Assembly: GCA_016124525.1 (NCBI GenBank)
Contig: WGNO01000037.1
Location: 1-37,158, forward strand
Direction: 5' to 3'
Length of the DNA: 37,158 bases
Origin: Nostoc sp. RI_552
GTDB taxonomy: Bacteria; Cyanobacteriota; Cyanobacteriia; Cyanobacteriales; Nostocaceae
Made by a program: the position numbers and the translations under genes
The notes under the pieces: model-generated
Database searches by the model: none
The model's input: only the letters and a program-made list of their open reading frames with translations
Told to the model about the DNA's origin: nothing
Shown here: positions 25,827 to 34,278 of the stretch, piece after piece
Layout of the letters: each line of letters starts with the position of its first letter
How positions within the stretch are numbered: the first letter of the stretch is position 1

Positions 25827-26486
25827 TTGACTCAGGAACTTGAACAGTTTGCAGCCAAAAAATACGCTTTATCTCTACACACTACAACTCGCGAACTGGG
25901 GTTGGCTATTGGTAATTTTGCTGGTGAAACTCGCTCTCATATTTGGGATTTGGGGTATGATTTATCTAGTTATGTACATCAATACTTAATAGAATTTATT
26001 AAACCCCAAACTTGGAGGGATATAGCTTTTGTTGCAGTGGCTAGAGGTCCTGGTGGTTTTACGGGTACTCGCATTGGTGTTGTTATTGCCCGGACTTTGG
26101 GGCAACAGTTAAATATACCGGTGTTTGCTATTTCGACTTTAGCAGCAGTGGCTTGGGCTGAAAAAGGGAAAAATCAAGAAACATCGGTGGTTGTGGCTGT
26201 AGAAATGCCGGGACAACGGGGAAGGGTTTTTGGTGCTATTTATCAATTGTTTGTTGATGAGGAAAGCATGAGGGTGTTGTTACCAGATGCTGTATTTACA
26301 CCAGAAGTTTGGCAGGAAACTTTAGCTAATTGGCATGGTGAATATAGTTTAATTAAAGCTACATCTGGTTTGGCTGGGACTGTTGGCAGTATTTTGGCAT
26401 TGGCTTATTTGGATTGGCAAGAAGGTAAACGTCCTGATTGGTTCGAGGCTCTACCATATTATGGGCAGCATCCTGTGGAAGTGTAA
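25827..26486 (+). CDS. tsaB: t6A synthesis protein TsaB (YeaZ family)
   Basis: TsaB is the inactive ASKHA-fold partner that dimerises with TsaD to make N6-threonylcarbamoyladenosine at tRNA position 37. The 219-residue product has the family start (YALSLHTTTRELGLAIGNF), the hallmark VARGPGGFTGTRIGVVIARTLGQQL and the following PVFAISTLAAVAW. It begins at TTG, as no ATG or GTG in the right place exists upstream of the conserved first strand. Ribosome-binding signals are poor in this AT-rich leader. It converges on argD, which has a clear terminator in between. Confidence 0.92.
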   Translation: MTQELEQFAAKKYALSLHTTTRELGLAIGNFAGETRSHIWDLGYDLSSYVHQYLIEFIKPQTWRDIAFVAVARGPGGFTGTRIGVVIARTLGQQLNIPVFAISTLAAVAWAEKGKNQETSVVVAVEMPGQRGRVFGAIYQLFVDEESMRVLLPDAVFTPEVWQETLANWHGEYSLIKATSGLAGTVGSILALAYLDWQEGKRPDWFEALPYYGQHPVEV

Positions 26487-26525
26487 ACTGCTGTTATTTT
26501 TTTTAGTTGTGCTTTCCTGGAGGGT

Positions 26526-26564
26526 GAAAAAAGCGAGGGACAGGCACAAACACCCATCCTCGCT
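26526..26564 (-). terminator. intrinsic terminator of argD
   Basis: On the minus strand AGCGAGG (26564-26558) pairs with CCTCGCT (26538-26532), followed immediately by a T-run (26531-26526). It starts 9 bp after the argD stop codon. Confidence 0.7.
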
Positions 26565-26572
26565 GGTATAAA

Positions 26573-27856
26573 CTAAGTGGTAAGAGAAGCGATCGCTTGT
26601 TCAAGAGCCGACAATGCTAAATTGATTTCCGCTTCGGTAACAATCAAAGGTGGTACAAATCTGACAACCTTGGGTCCTGCTGGTACTAGTAATAGGCCCT
26701 TGTCCATGGCAGCTTTGACAATATCGGCTGCGGTCAGCTCTATATCGGCTTGTAACTCTAAGCCATTGATTAAACCCCAACCCCGGACTTCAGTAATGTA
26801 ACTGGGATATTTAGCGGCGATGAGGTTTAATCCATTTCGCAACTGTCTACCTCGTTCTTCGACATTCTGCAAAATATTTTCTTTTGCTAAAGTCTGACAA
26901 ACAGCTAGGGCTACACCACAAACAAAGGGATTCCCGCCGAAAGTGCTGGCGTGTTCTCCTGGTTGAAAGACATCGCAGAATTTCTTGCTCATCATTGCTC
27001 CAATGGGGATACCGCCACCCAAACCTTTGGCGCTGGTAAAGATATCTGGTTCTACACCAAGATGTTCATAGCCCCATAACTTACCACTGCGTCCCATACC
27101 AACTTGCACTTCGTCGAATATCAACAAAATGCCTGTTTCGTCGCAAATTTGGCGCAGCTTGCGGAAGTAAGCCATGTCACCGGGACGGACACCACCTTCT
27201 CCTTGCAAAGGTTCAATGAGAATTGCGGCTACGCGATAATCACCCTCGTCTAATTCACTAATTGCTGCTTCTATGGCGTTAATATCGTTATAGGGTACAT
27301 ATTCAAAACCCGGTACTAAAGGGTCAAAGTATTTTTGATACTTGGGTTGTCCTGTAGCAGTAACTGTTGCCAAGGTTCGGCCGTGGAAACTAGCATTGGC
27401 TGTTAAGATAATGGGCTTGTCAATGTCTAAAACTGTGTGGGCATATTTCCGAGCCAGTTTAATTGCTGCTTCGTTAGCTTCTGCTCCAGAGTTACAGAAA
27501 AATACACGATCAGCACAGGAATGTTCAACTATCCATTGGGCTAGTTGACCTTGTTCTGGAATATAGTACAAATTAGAAACATGATGGAGTTTCTGAATTT
27601 GGCGTGTCACCGCTTCTACCATAACTGGGTGGGCGTGTCCTAGGGTGCAGGTGGCAATTCCGGCTACAAAGTCCAGATATTCACGTCCCTGGGTGTCCCA
27701 AACCCGACAGCCAGCACCCCGGTCTAGGGCTAGGGAAAAACGGCTATAGGTTGACATCACGGCTTGATTGAAGCTCTCAGCTGCAAAAGGGCTGGATGAC
27801 ATAGAACTTGATTTTGGGGGGATGGTAGCTTGCTCAATTAAAGTTTCTATGCTCAC
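26573..27856 (-). CDS. argD: acetylornithine aminotransferase
   Basis: This PLP-dependent class III aminotransferase of the arginine pathway converts N-acetylglutamate semialdehyde to N-acetylornithine. It shows the full family pattern: DFVAGIATCTLGHAHP, the PLP-phosphate loop NSGAEANEAAIKLARK, the cofactor Asp in LLIFDEVQVGMGRSGK and the PLP lysine in FTSAKGLGGGIPIGAM. The GTG at 27856 is preferred as start because AGGAGG (27864-27869) stands 7 nt upstream, giving 427 residues starting MSIETLIEQ. A GTG at 27895 would add 13 residues that include the ribosome-binding-site sequence. A T-tailed terminator follows the stop. Confidence 0.94.
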   Translation of the reverse strand: MSIETLIEQATIPPKSSSMSSSPFAAESFNQAVMSTYSRFSLALDRGAGCRVWDTQGREYLDFVAGIATCTLGHAHPVMVEAVTRQIQKLHHVSNLYYIPEQGQLAQWIVEHSCADRVFFCNSGAEANEAAIKLARKYAHTVLDIDKPIILTANASFHGRTLATVTATGQPKYQKYFDPLVPGFEYVPYNDINAIEAAISELDEGDYRVAAILIEPLQGEGGVRPGDMAYFRKLRQICDETGILLIFDEVQVGMGRSGKLWGYEHLGVEPDIFTSAKGLGGGIPIGAMMSKKFCDVFQPGEHASTFGGNPFVCGVALAVCQTLAKENILQNVEERGRQLRNGLNLIAAKYPSYITEVRGWGLINGLELQADIELTAADIVKAAMDKGLLLVPAGPKVVRFVPPLIVTEAEINLALSALEQAIASLTT

Positions 27857-27863
27857 GACCGCG

Positions 27864-27869
27864 CCTCCT
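27864..27869 (-). promoter_or_regulatory. consensus ribosome-binding site of argD
   Basis: AGGAGG on the minus strand stands 7 nt before the GTG at 27856. It lies inside the longer possible reading frame, so it decides in favour of the shorter start. Confidence 0.7.
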
Positions 27870-28006
27870 GATAAGTCTTTAACTTTAATACTCACTTACT
27901 AGTTTCCTAGAAATTATTAAAAATAACATTTTATTTATTAAATCTGATACTTTTTTTTTAACCCAAGGGTTCATGTCCTGGAAAAAATCCTAGTAGTGAT
28001 AAAACT

Positions 28007-29095
28007 TTGTATTCCGCACTTGAGAAAAAATATCGACGACTCCAACAAGAACTAACCATAGGGGTTATTTCCCTAGGTGGTGTTTTCCTGGTGGGCACTT
28101 TGTGGTACAAGTTCATGGAGGGTTGGTCATGGGAAGAAGCGGCTTACATGACAGTTATCACTTTAACTACTGTGGGCTATGGGGAGACTAATCCGTTGAG
28201 TAGCCGAGGACGATTGTTTACAATTGCTTTGATTATGTTAGGTGTAATCAATATCGGTTACATTGTCAACCGATTTACAGAAGCGGTGATTCAAGGCTAC
28301 TTTCAAGAAGGAATTAGACTAAGGCAACAGAAAAGGTTAATGGAATCACTTACACAACATTACATTATCTGTGGATTTAGTCGCACGGGTCGTCAAATTG
28401 CCAAGGAATTTGAGGCGGAAGGGGTACCTTTTGTGGTGGTTGATTCAGACCCAGACTCGGTGGAACAGGCACAAGCAAAAAACTACATAGCATACCAAGG
28501 TGATGTGACTCTGGATGATACATTATTAAAAGTTGCTGTTCAACGAGCAATTTGTATAGTGGCTGCATTACCTTCTGATGCGGAAAATTTATATACTGTG
28601 TTAACAGCAAAAACACTGAATCCAGCAATTCGCGCCATCGCACGGGCAAGTACAGAAGAATCTGTAAAAAAATTACAACGTGGCGGTGCTGATATTGTGG
28701 TTTCACCTTACATTACTGGTGGTAAGCGCATGGCAGCTGCGGCCCTGAGACCCCAAGTACTGGATTTTGTGGATGGTTTTATTTCGGGTCAAGACCGCCA
28801 GTTTTATATGGAAGAATTTTTAGTAGACCCGTTGGTGTGTCCTCTTGTGGGTAATAGTTTAAAACAAGCTAAGTTGCGATCGCAATCTGGAGCATTAGTC
28901 ATCGCTATTCGCCGCGCTGATGGCCACCTGATTGGTGGCCCCTCTGGTGATGCTGTTTTATTACCAGGAGATACGCTAATTTGTATGGGTACTTCTGAAC
29001 AGTTGCGTAATTTGAACCAAATTCTCATGCCCATTAATTCTCAAAAACGGCAACGACCCAGAAATATGGGAAGATCCCAGGAATCTGGATTATAG
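28007..29095 (+). CDS. two-helix potassium channel with RCK (TrkA) domain
   Basis: The product is 362 residues. Helix 1 (about 17-35), a pore loop with selectivity filter TTVGYGE (54-60) and helix 2 (about 68-90) form a MthK-like channel unit. The cytosolic RCK part follows: a TrkA-N Rossmann fold starting HYIICGFSRTGRQIAKEF with the acidic VVDSDPDS strand end, and a TrkA-C domain in the last 80 residues. RCK domains gate the channel by Ca2+ or nucleotide binding; the ligand is not evident. The start is TTG; there is no alternative in frame after the upstream stop at 27959. The stop overlaps the convergent gene by 6 bp. Confidence 0.93.
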   Translation: MYSALEKKYRRLQQELTIGVISLGGVFLVGTLWYKFMEGWSWEEAAYMTVITLTTVGYGETNPLSSRGRLFTIALIMLGVINIGYIVNRFTEAVIQGYFQEGIRLRQQKRLMESLTQHYIICGFSRTGRQIAKEFEAEGVPFVVVDSDPDSVEQAQAKNYIAYQGDVTLDDTLLKVAVQRAICIVAALPSDAENLYTVLTAKTLNPAIRAIARASTEESVKKLQRGGADIVVSPYITGGKRMAAAALRPQVLDFVDGFISGQDRQFYMEEFLVDPLVCPLVGNSLKQAKLRSQSGALVIAIRRADGHLIGGPSGDAVLLPGDTLICMGTSEQLRNLNQILMPINSQKRQRPRNMGRSQESGL

Positions 29096-29668
29096 GAAGT
29101 GTTCATTATTGACTGTTGACTGTTGATTCCATCCGTGTAAAGGTGCGATATCTTTGGTGACAGTTTCGATAATGATTGGCGGTGCTACTGAGATTAAAAT
29201 ACTGGGATAAACTGCTGCACCCCAAAGAGGATGAATCAAGACACAACATTTGTTTTTGATCCTTGGATAGTTGAGTAAGTCTTTGACAACTGCTGTGTCA
29301 TTGTGGGGGATTGCACCGGGACGAGAAAGTAAGGGATAGCCAGTTCGAGGATCAATTAGGTCTGTTAAATAACCGCCATCGCGCAATTTAAAGGCCAGGT
29401 CACAGCCAAACCGCATAAATTTTTCTCGCAGGCGTTCTTTCTCTGTTTCTGTTTCTGTGGTACTTTTTAGTAGTTGATAACGTGATTGCTGTAAGACAAT
29501 TACAACCCATAAACAAGGTTGGTGTTTCCAATCTGGTAATATCTGTTCGCAGTTGGCACAGATATACTGACTGGGTGAGTGAATGGAAATTTGAACCGCT
29601 TGTCCTGTTTTGCCAACTAATTTAATGGGACAGCCTTGCTCCGAAGTGTAAACTTGTGGATAGTTCAC
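29090..29668 (-). CDS. MMADHC-like protein (methylmalonic aciduria and homocystinuria type D family)
   Basis: This 192-residue soluble protein has no signal or membrane segment. The C-terminal half carries the pattern of the human cobalamin-trafficking adaptor MMADHC: DLIDPRTGYPLL, then a short helix, then CCVLIHPLWGAAVYPSILISVAP, corresponding to CC and HxLWG-type residues in that family. The N-terminal half has CANCEQILPDW with two cysteines spaced CxxC. The assignment rests on remembered family patterns. In animals the protein hands cobalamin to methionine synthase and methylmalonyl-CoA mutase; the role in cyanobacteria is not established. The start is GTG with no strong ribosome-binding site. 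It ends 6 bp inside the convergent K+ channel gene. Confidence 0.7.
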   Translation of the reverse strand: MNYPQVYTSEQGCPIKLVGKTGQAVQISIHSPSQYICANCEQILPDWKHQPCLWVVIVLQQSRYQLLKSTTETETEKERLREKFMRFGCDLAFKLRDGGYLTDLIDPRTGYPLLSRPGAIPHNDTAVVKDLLNYPRIKNKCCVLIHPLWGAAVYPSILISVAPPIIIETVTKDIAPLHGWNQQSTVNNEHFL

Positions 29669-29925
29669 TATGTTAATTCGGTGTTTGCAAGTTTTACATT
29701 TGATTATTGCTATGATGATAACTCTTAAGACTTCCTAAAACTCATCAAATTTTGATAATAAGTGAGGTGATGGGAAAGTTTTTAGCAATAAATGCCGATT
29801 TTTTCAGGGCATTTTGATGGTTTATTCGCCTATACTGGAAAAAATGACTACTTTTAATACCGAAATTTTATGGGTATTTGAGAATAAATTGCAGTAGTTT
29901 TTTGGTTTATTAGATTCATACATGA

Positions 29926-30132
29926 TTAATCAAGTTTCAGCGCATTCACAGGTACTTCATCCCAAGAATTAACTATTCGCAATTTTGCTACCCAGCCGGC
30001 AGATTTTTGGCTATCGGTCAAGTTTTTTTGAAAGGATTCATGACAATCTTTGGCTTGTGATTCATCGCAACAAGCAATACAAGCATAAATCATGCCACAA
30101 GGATCGATTTGTTCGTTTACCCAAATTGTCAT
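29926..30132 (-). CDS. small conserved-looking protein, unknown function
   Basis: The 68-residue product begins MTIWVNEQIDPCGMIYACIACCDESQAKDC and contains four cysteines in the first 30 residues (CGMIYACIACC and KDC), which could bind a metal. The C-terminal half (WVAKLRIVNSWDEVPVNALKLD) looks like a folded beta unit. The ATG at 30132 is preceded by AAGGAAA at usable spacing. I believe similar short proteins occur in other Nostocales but cannot name a function. It stands alone between the MMADHC-like gene and the devBCA operon. Confidence 0.6.
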   Translation of the reverse strand: MTIWVNEQIDPCGMIYACIACCDESQAKDCHESFQKNLTDSQKSAGWVAKLRIVNSWDEVPVNALKLD

Positions 30133-30281
30133 AGGAGATTTCCTTGGTGATTTTAGAATAATTTCAGCAGTGGGGATTCAATTTGGTAAGGTCTTAACCC
30201 AGGGAACATCAAGAATGGTGGCGCTGGGGGACAACACACCCTACAAAAAGGATTTGGAGAGACGGAATCAATTGTCTATAC

Positions 30282-31034
30282 TTAGTACATTTTGGTCTCA
30301 ACATCGATATTATTAGTTTTCAATTGACCATCTTCCATGTAAATAATTCGGTCAGCAATATCAAGAATGCGGTTGTCATGGGTAACCAGCAAGATTGTAC
30401 AAGCTTGTTCTTGGGCTAATTTCTGCATTAATTCCACAACATCACGCCCAGATTTTTTGTCAAGTGCAGCAGTGGGTTCATCTGCTAAAACAATTTTTGG
30501 GTGGCTGACTAAGGCACGAGCGATGGCTACTCTTTGTTTTTGTCCTACGGAGAGATTCTCTGGATAGTAGTTAACATGATCTCCTAAACCCACATTTTCT
30601 AGCATGGCCATGGCTTTGGCGTTAACATCCTGGTTTAAAAATTCGTTATGCAACTCTAGGGACATTCTCACATTGTCTTTAGCTGTTAGAAAAGTCATTA
30701 AGTTATGTGATTGGAAAATATAGCCAATGTGACGACGAAGTTTAGTTAACTTTGCTTTGCTGGTTCCACAAATTTGCTGTCCTAGGATTTTTAGACTACC
30801 TTCTTGGGCAGAACGCAGTCCACCCATGAGGGTTAACAGAGTTGTTTTTCCCGATCCGGATGGTCCCGTCATAATCACAATTTCACCGGCTTTGATTTGT
30901 AAATTAATATCAAATAAAACTTGTTTACGCAGGTTACCTTCACCAAAGTAGTGATTCAGGTTTTGCACAGCAATTATTGGTTCTTCTCCAGGAATATTTG
31001 AGGGGTTATTCAGCGTTACAGAGTTTTGCAACAT
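30282..31034 (-). CDS. devA: DevA-type ABC transporter ATP-binding protein
   Basis: This 250-residue MacB/LolD-like ATPase energises the DevC permease. It has Walker A GPSGSGKTT, Q-loop YIFQSHNLM, Walker B IVLADEPTAALD and switch His in LLVTHD. The signature is LSVGQ rather than the usual LSGGQ. The start is the ATG at 31034, 37 bp after devC; an in-frame TTG at 31070 would bring it to 1 bp from the devC stop. It is the last gene of the tetR-devBCA operon. In Anabaena, DevBCA exports heterocyst glycolipids through a TolC-like outer-membrane channel, but such genomes carry several paralogous sets, so the substrate here is open. Confidence 0.9.
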   Translation of the reverse strand: MLQNSVTLNNPSNIPGEEPIIAVQNLNHYFGEGNLRKQVLFDINLQIKAGEIVIMTGPSGSGKTTLLTLMGGLRSAQEGSLKILGQQICGTSKAKLTKLRRHIGYIFQSHNLMTFLTAKDNVRMSLELHNEFLNQDVNAKAMAMLENVGLGDHVNYYPENLSVGQKQRVAIARALVSHPKIVLADEPTAALDKKSGRDVVELMQKLAQEQACTILLVTHDNRILDIADRIIYMEDGQLKTNNIDVETKMY

Positions 31035-31071
31035 GAGATGTTTTGATGGTAATATTTTGGCTGGGTGCAAG

Positions 31072-32238
31072 TTAAAAAATATCTGCGGGGTCTGCTGTGC
31101 GTAACTTCTGCATAGCGATGGCTCCTGAGATACTGCACATTGTTAATGTGAGAATAAATACACTTATCGCCCGTTCTAATTTCATGGCTATGGGTAGCAT
31201 TGTGGCAGCTAGGGTAAGCTGATATATGCCAATGGCAAGGAAAAAAGCAGGTATATAACCTAACACAGCTAAAAATAAACATTCTTGTAGTAAGACTCCT
31301 AACAAATAGCCATCGCCATAACCCATTGCTTTGAGAGTGGCGTATTCTGGTAGGTGTTCGGAAACGTTGGAGTAGAGAATTTGGTAAACAATGACGATAC
31401 CGACAATAAAGCCGACTACTGCTCCTAAACCGAAAATAAAACCAATACCAGTGACGGTTGCCCAGTATTCTTTTTCTACTTGAGCAAAATCCTCTGGTGT
31501 CAATACTCTAACATCATTGGGTAAACCTGCGATGAGCTGCGATCGCACTTTTTCTGGGTTTGCGTCGGGTTTGAGTGTAATTAATCCTAGTTCTATGTGA
31601 TGGCTTTGACGTTCTGGAAAGAGTTGTAAAAAGGTAGAATCACTAGTAATCACGTTACCGTCAGCAGCAAAAGAAGCACCATTAATAAATACGCCTCTTA
31701 CGCTGATAGCTTTATTGTTTAATTCTGTGTGAAAGTTGCCTGTTTTTTCCAATATCTGACTCACAGCCCCATATTCTGGACGACTGGCTTGATCAAACAG
31801 CACTTGATATAATTGTTTAAGATGATGCTGATTTTGTTGTACTGCGGGAATTTTGAATGCAGGTTTCACTGGATCAATCCCCCAAACTAAGATAGAGCGA
31901 TCAATACGTGTTTCGGGATTTCGCCATTGTCCAGTGGCAATGTAGACAGAGTTAACTGATTGTATACCTTCATAACTTAATGTTTGATACAGTCTTTCTC
32001 TAGAAAAGCTTTTGACGGAAAATAGAGTTTGAAATTGGGGATTAATCAAGATTAAATCTGCCTGTAAGTTCCGGTGAGGTTGGATGGCTCCATCAAACAA
32101 TGCACCTTCAAAACCTAGTTGAATGAACATGAGCATATCAGCAAAAGAAATTCCTGCTACTGCAATTAACAGACGAGTTTTTTCTTTGATTAACTGTCGC
32201 CATGCTAGGGGAGTTTTACGAAATAGTTTAAAAAGCAT
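31072..32238 (-). CDS. devC: DevC-type ABC transporter permease (FtsX/MacB family)
   Basis: The 388-residue permease has the four-helix MacB/FtsX layout: one helix near the N-terminus (about 22-45, LLIAVAGISFADMLMFIQL), a large periplasmic domain (about 50-260), then three helices in the C-terminal part (about 265-290, 310-345, 350-375). The start MLFKLFRKTPLAWRQLIKEKTRLL is typical of DevC. It is 36 bp downstream of devB and 37 bp upstream of devA on the same strand. Confidence 0.93.
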   Translation of the reverse strand: MLFKLFRKTPLAWRQLIKEKTRLLIAVAGISFADMLMFIQLGFEGALFDGAIQPHRNLQADLILINPQFQTLFSVKSFSRERLYQTLSYEGIQSVNSVYIATGQWRNPETRIDRSILVWGIDPVKPAFKIPAVQQNQHHLKQLYQVLFDQASRPEYGAVSQILEKTGNFHTELNNKAISVRGVFINGASFAADGNVITSDSTFLQLFPERQSHHIELGLITLKPDANPEKVRSQLIAGLPNDVRVLTPEDFAQVEKEYWATVTGIGFIFGLGAVVGFIVGIVIVYQILYSNVSEHLPEYATLKAMGYGDGYLLGVLLQECLFLAVLGYIPAFFLAIGIYQLTLAATMLPIAMKLERAISVFILTLTMCSISGAIAMQKLRTADPADIF

Positions 32239-32274
32239 AATTAAAGGAATTTTGTCTGGGGATAGAGCTACTTT

Positions 32275-33555
32275 TTATAGTTCAATTACTGTTTCTACTT
32301 GTAAGTTAGTTAGGCTTGCTACTTGTTTACTGTGTTCCGGATGCAAACGAATTTTCACATCTATGACGCGGCGGTCTAGGTTTTCTCCTGGTTGGTTGCT
32401 AAAAACATTTTGTCGGTTTACCTGTAAACCAATTTGAGAAACTGTTCCTCGCAATTGACCGGTAAATCCTTGGCTGGTAATGACTGCTGGCTGTCCTAGT
32501 TTGATTTTACTAATATCGCTTTGATATACTTCTGCAATTACAATCATTTGGGCGGTTTGTCCTAAATCTGCAATACCAGAATTACTAATTTTTTCTCCCA
32601 CTCGGGTGTGAATTTTGAGAATTTGACCTGGTATTGGTGCTTTAACATAAGTCGCTTCTAAGTTAGTTTGGGTTTGTTTGAGTGCAGCGATGGCATTGTC
32701 AACTTCACTTTTTGCTGCTTCTATATCTACTGGGCGAATTTCGGCAATACTGTTAAGTGTGGCTTGAGCTTCACGGATTTGCTTGTTACTTGTGGAGTTA
32801 ATTCGGGTGAGTGCAACTTTGGCTTGGGCTAGTTCTTTGCTGGCGGTAGCATTAATGCGGTTGAGAACTGCTTGGGCTTCTTTGAGTTGCTGTTTCGCGG
32901 TTTCTAAACTCAAGCGTTTACTATCAAATAAAGAACTAGAAATTGCACCTTGAAAAGATAGTTTTTGATAACGTTCGTATTCGGCTTGAGCATTATTTAA
33001 TTCTGCTGTGAGTTTTTGAATTGTGGCTTGTTGTGCTGTTCTGTCTCCTAACCATTGTGCTTCTGTGCGATCTATGGCTTGTTGTTGAGCTATTTGATCA
33101 GCTTGTAATTGGGCTTGTAGGCGTTCAATGGTTGCTTGTTGGGCTTCAATTGCTCCTGCTTTAGCTCCGGCTTGAACTTGAGCAAGTTTAGCTTGAGCAA
33201 CTTTTACTTGTTTTTCTGCTTGGAGTACAGAAGTTTTCAGACGAGTTCGTGAGTCTAAAATTGCCACCACTTGACCAGGTTTGACTTGATCACCTTCTTT
33301 GACTAATATTTCTGCAAGGCGATCGCCGTCTAATTCTAATGGTGCAGAGAGCTTAATTACTTCTGTTTCTGGTTCTAGTCTGCCTAAGGCGCTGACTTTT
33401 GCTAGAATTGGCTCAGTTTTTACAAGTTCAGATGAAGTTTTTTCACCAAGTAAACTAGACTGAGAAATACCATAAAAAACAATTGCACTTGTGATAGCCG
33501 TAGCGGCTAATCCGAAAAAAATTAATTTTTGATTGCTAGTTTTTGACAATAACAT
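32275..33555 (-). CDS. devB: DevB-type membrane fusion protein (HlyD family)
   Basis: The 426-residue periplasmic adaptor has a single N-terminal anchor (about 11-30), a lipoyl-like half (VKEGDQVKPGQVVAILDSRTRL), a long Ala/Gln-rich coiled-coil hairpin (about 95-285), the second lipoyl half (VKAPIPGQILKIHTRVGEKIS) and C-terminal beta-barrel domains. Such adaptors connect a DevCA-type inner-membrane pump to a TolC-like channel. A GAGGAG lies 12 nt before the ATG at 33555. It follows tetR by only 19 bp, so the two are almost certainly on one transcript. Confidence 0.93.
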   Translation of the reverse strand: MLLSKTSNQKLIFFGLAATAITSAIVFYGISQSSLLGEKTSSELVKTEPILAKVSALGRLEPETEVIKLSAPLELDGDRLAEILVKEGDQVKPGQVVAILDSRTRLKTSVLQAEKQVKVAQAKLAQVQAGAKAGAIEAQQATIERLQAQLQADQIAQQQAIDRTEAQWLGDRTAQQATIQKLTAELNNAQAEYERYQKLSFQGAISSSLFDSKRLSLETAKQQLKEAQAVLNRINATASKELAQAKVALTRINSTSNKQIREAQATLNSIAEIRPVDIEAAKSEVDNAIAALKQTQTNLEATYVKAPIPGQILKIHTRVGEKISNSGIADLGQTAQMIVIAEVYQSDISKIKLGQPAVITSQGFTGQLRGTVSQIGLQVNRQNVFSNQPGENLDRRVIDVKIRLHPEHSKQVASLTNLQVETVIEL

Positions 33556-33574
33556 ATTTTCAGCTACTCCTCAC

Positions 33575-34150
33575 TTATGTATTTTGATTTTGTAAATACT
33601 GGGTCAATATTTTACCTATTAAGGCACATTGTTCATTAAAATCAATTGTTTTATCACAGTATAATTTGCCTAAAATTAAACCATTAATAAAGCTCAAGAC
33701 AAAGGAAGTTAAAACTGGATCTTCAACACCTAAAAAATCAAAAACTGCTTGCTGATAACTTTGATTAACACTTTCAAAAACAGGATTATTGTAGATTGTT
33801 TCCTTGTCTTGATGCTGATAAAAATCAACTAATATGTAAGTTTGATTAATAAAGTAATCTTCGTTTTTAACTAAAAATTTGCCTATAGCAGTCATTTTTT
33901 CTGAGAGTGTTTGCGCTCCTTTGATTTCCGCTAATGCTGAACTTATATCATGCTGACTGATCTCTTCTACTAATTGTTCAAACAAAGATTGTTTGTTCGG
34001 AAAATAGTGATATAGAGTACCAGTGGAAACATTTAAACTCTCAGAAATTTGTCTCATGGTGAGGGAAGCGTAACCTTTTTGAGCAAATAAATTAAAGCAT
34101 TTGCCGAGTAGTTCTTTACGGTATTGGTCATGGTCAACTATTTTGGGCAT
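33575..34150 (-). CDS. TetR/AcrR family transcriptional regulator
   Basis: This 191-residue repressor has an N-terminal helix-turn-helix (about 10-58): CFNLFAQKGYASLTMRQISE followed by the recognition helix region VSTGTLYHYFPNKQSLF. The C-terminal part is an all-helical ligand-binding and dimerisation domain with no further motif. It is the first gene of the tetR-devB-devC-devA operon. A near-perfect 18-bp palindrome starts 22 bp upstream, so it probably represses its own operon and is released by a ligand related to the exported compound. A 16-bp duplication covers the start-codon region. Confidence 0.95.
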   Translation of the reverse strand: MPKIVDHDQYRKELLGKCFNLFAQKGYASLTMRQISESLNVSTGTLYHYFPNKQSLFEQLVEEISQHDISSALAEIKGAQTLSEKMTAIGKFLVKNEDYFINQTYILVDFYQHQDKETIYNNPVFESVNQSYQQAVFDFLGVEDPVLTSFVLSFINGLILGKLYCDKTIDFNEQCALIGKILTQYLQNQNT

Positions 34151-34171
34151 TTTCTATTTTGGGCGTTTTCT
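34140..34171. repeat. 16-bp tandem duplication spanning the tetR start codon
   Basis: ATTTTGGGCATTTTCT (34140-34155) is repeated as ATTTTGGGCGTTTTCT (34156-34171) with one mismatch. The mismatch falls on the middle base of the tetR ATG, so the upstream copy reads ACG and cannot start translation. Confidence 0.75.
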
Positions 34172-34189
34172 ATATCGAACATTCGATAT
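34172..34189. promoter_or_regulatory. palindromic operator of the tetR-devBCA operon
   Basis: ATATCGAA (34172-34179) and TTCGATAT (34182-34189) are perfect inverted 8-bp arms around a 2-nt centre, the size and symmetry of a TetR-family dimer site. It lies 22 bp upstream of the regulator's ATG. On the minus strand its right part overlaps a TATAGA that could serve as a -10 box. No second copy is seen upstream of the desaturase/SDR gene. Confidence 0.7.
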
Positions 34190-34278
34190 TTATTAAGTTA
34201 TCATAAGATTTGCTGAAATAACAGATAAGAGTGTCAACCCTAGATTTTTTGTGGAAGATGTCTAAGGATTAACAAGGA

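Noticed and set aside
29451..29475. Short TTTCTG/CTGT repeats, possible microsatellite
   Set aside because: They encode an in-frame Thr-Glu run in the MMADHC-like protein and are very short.
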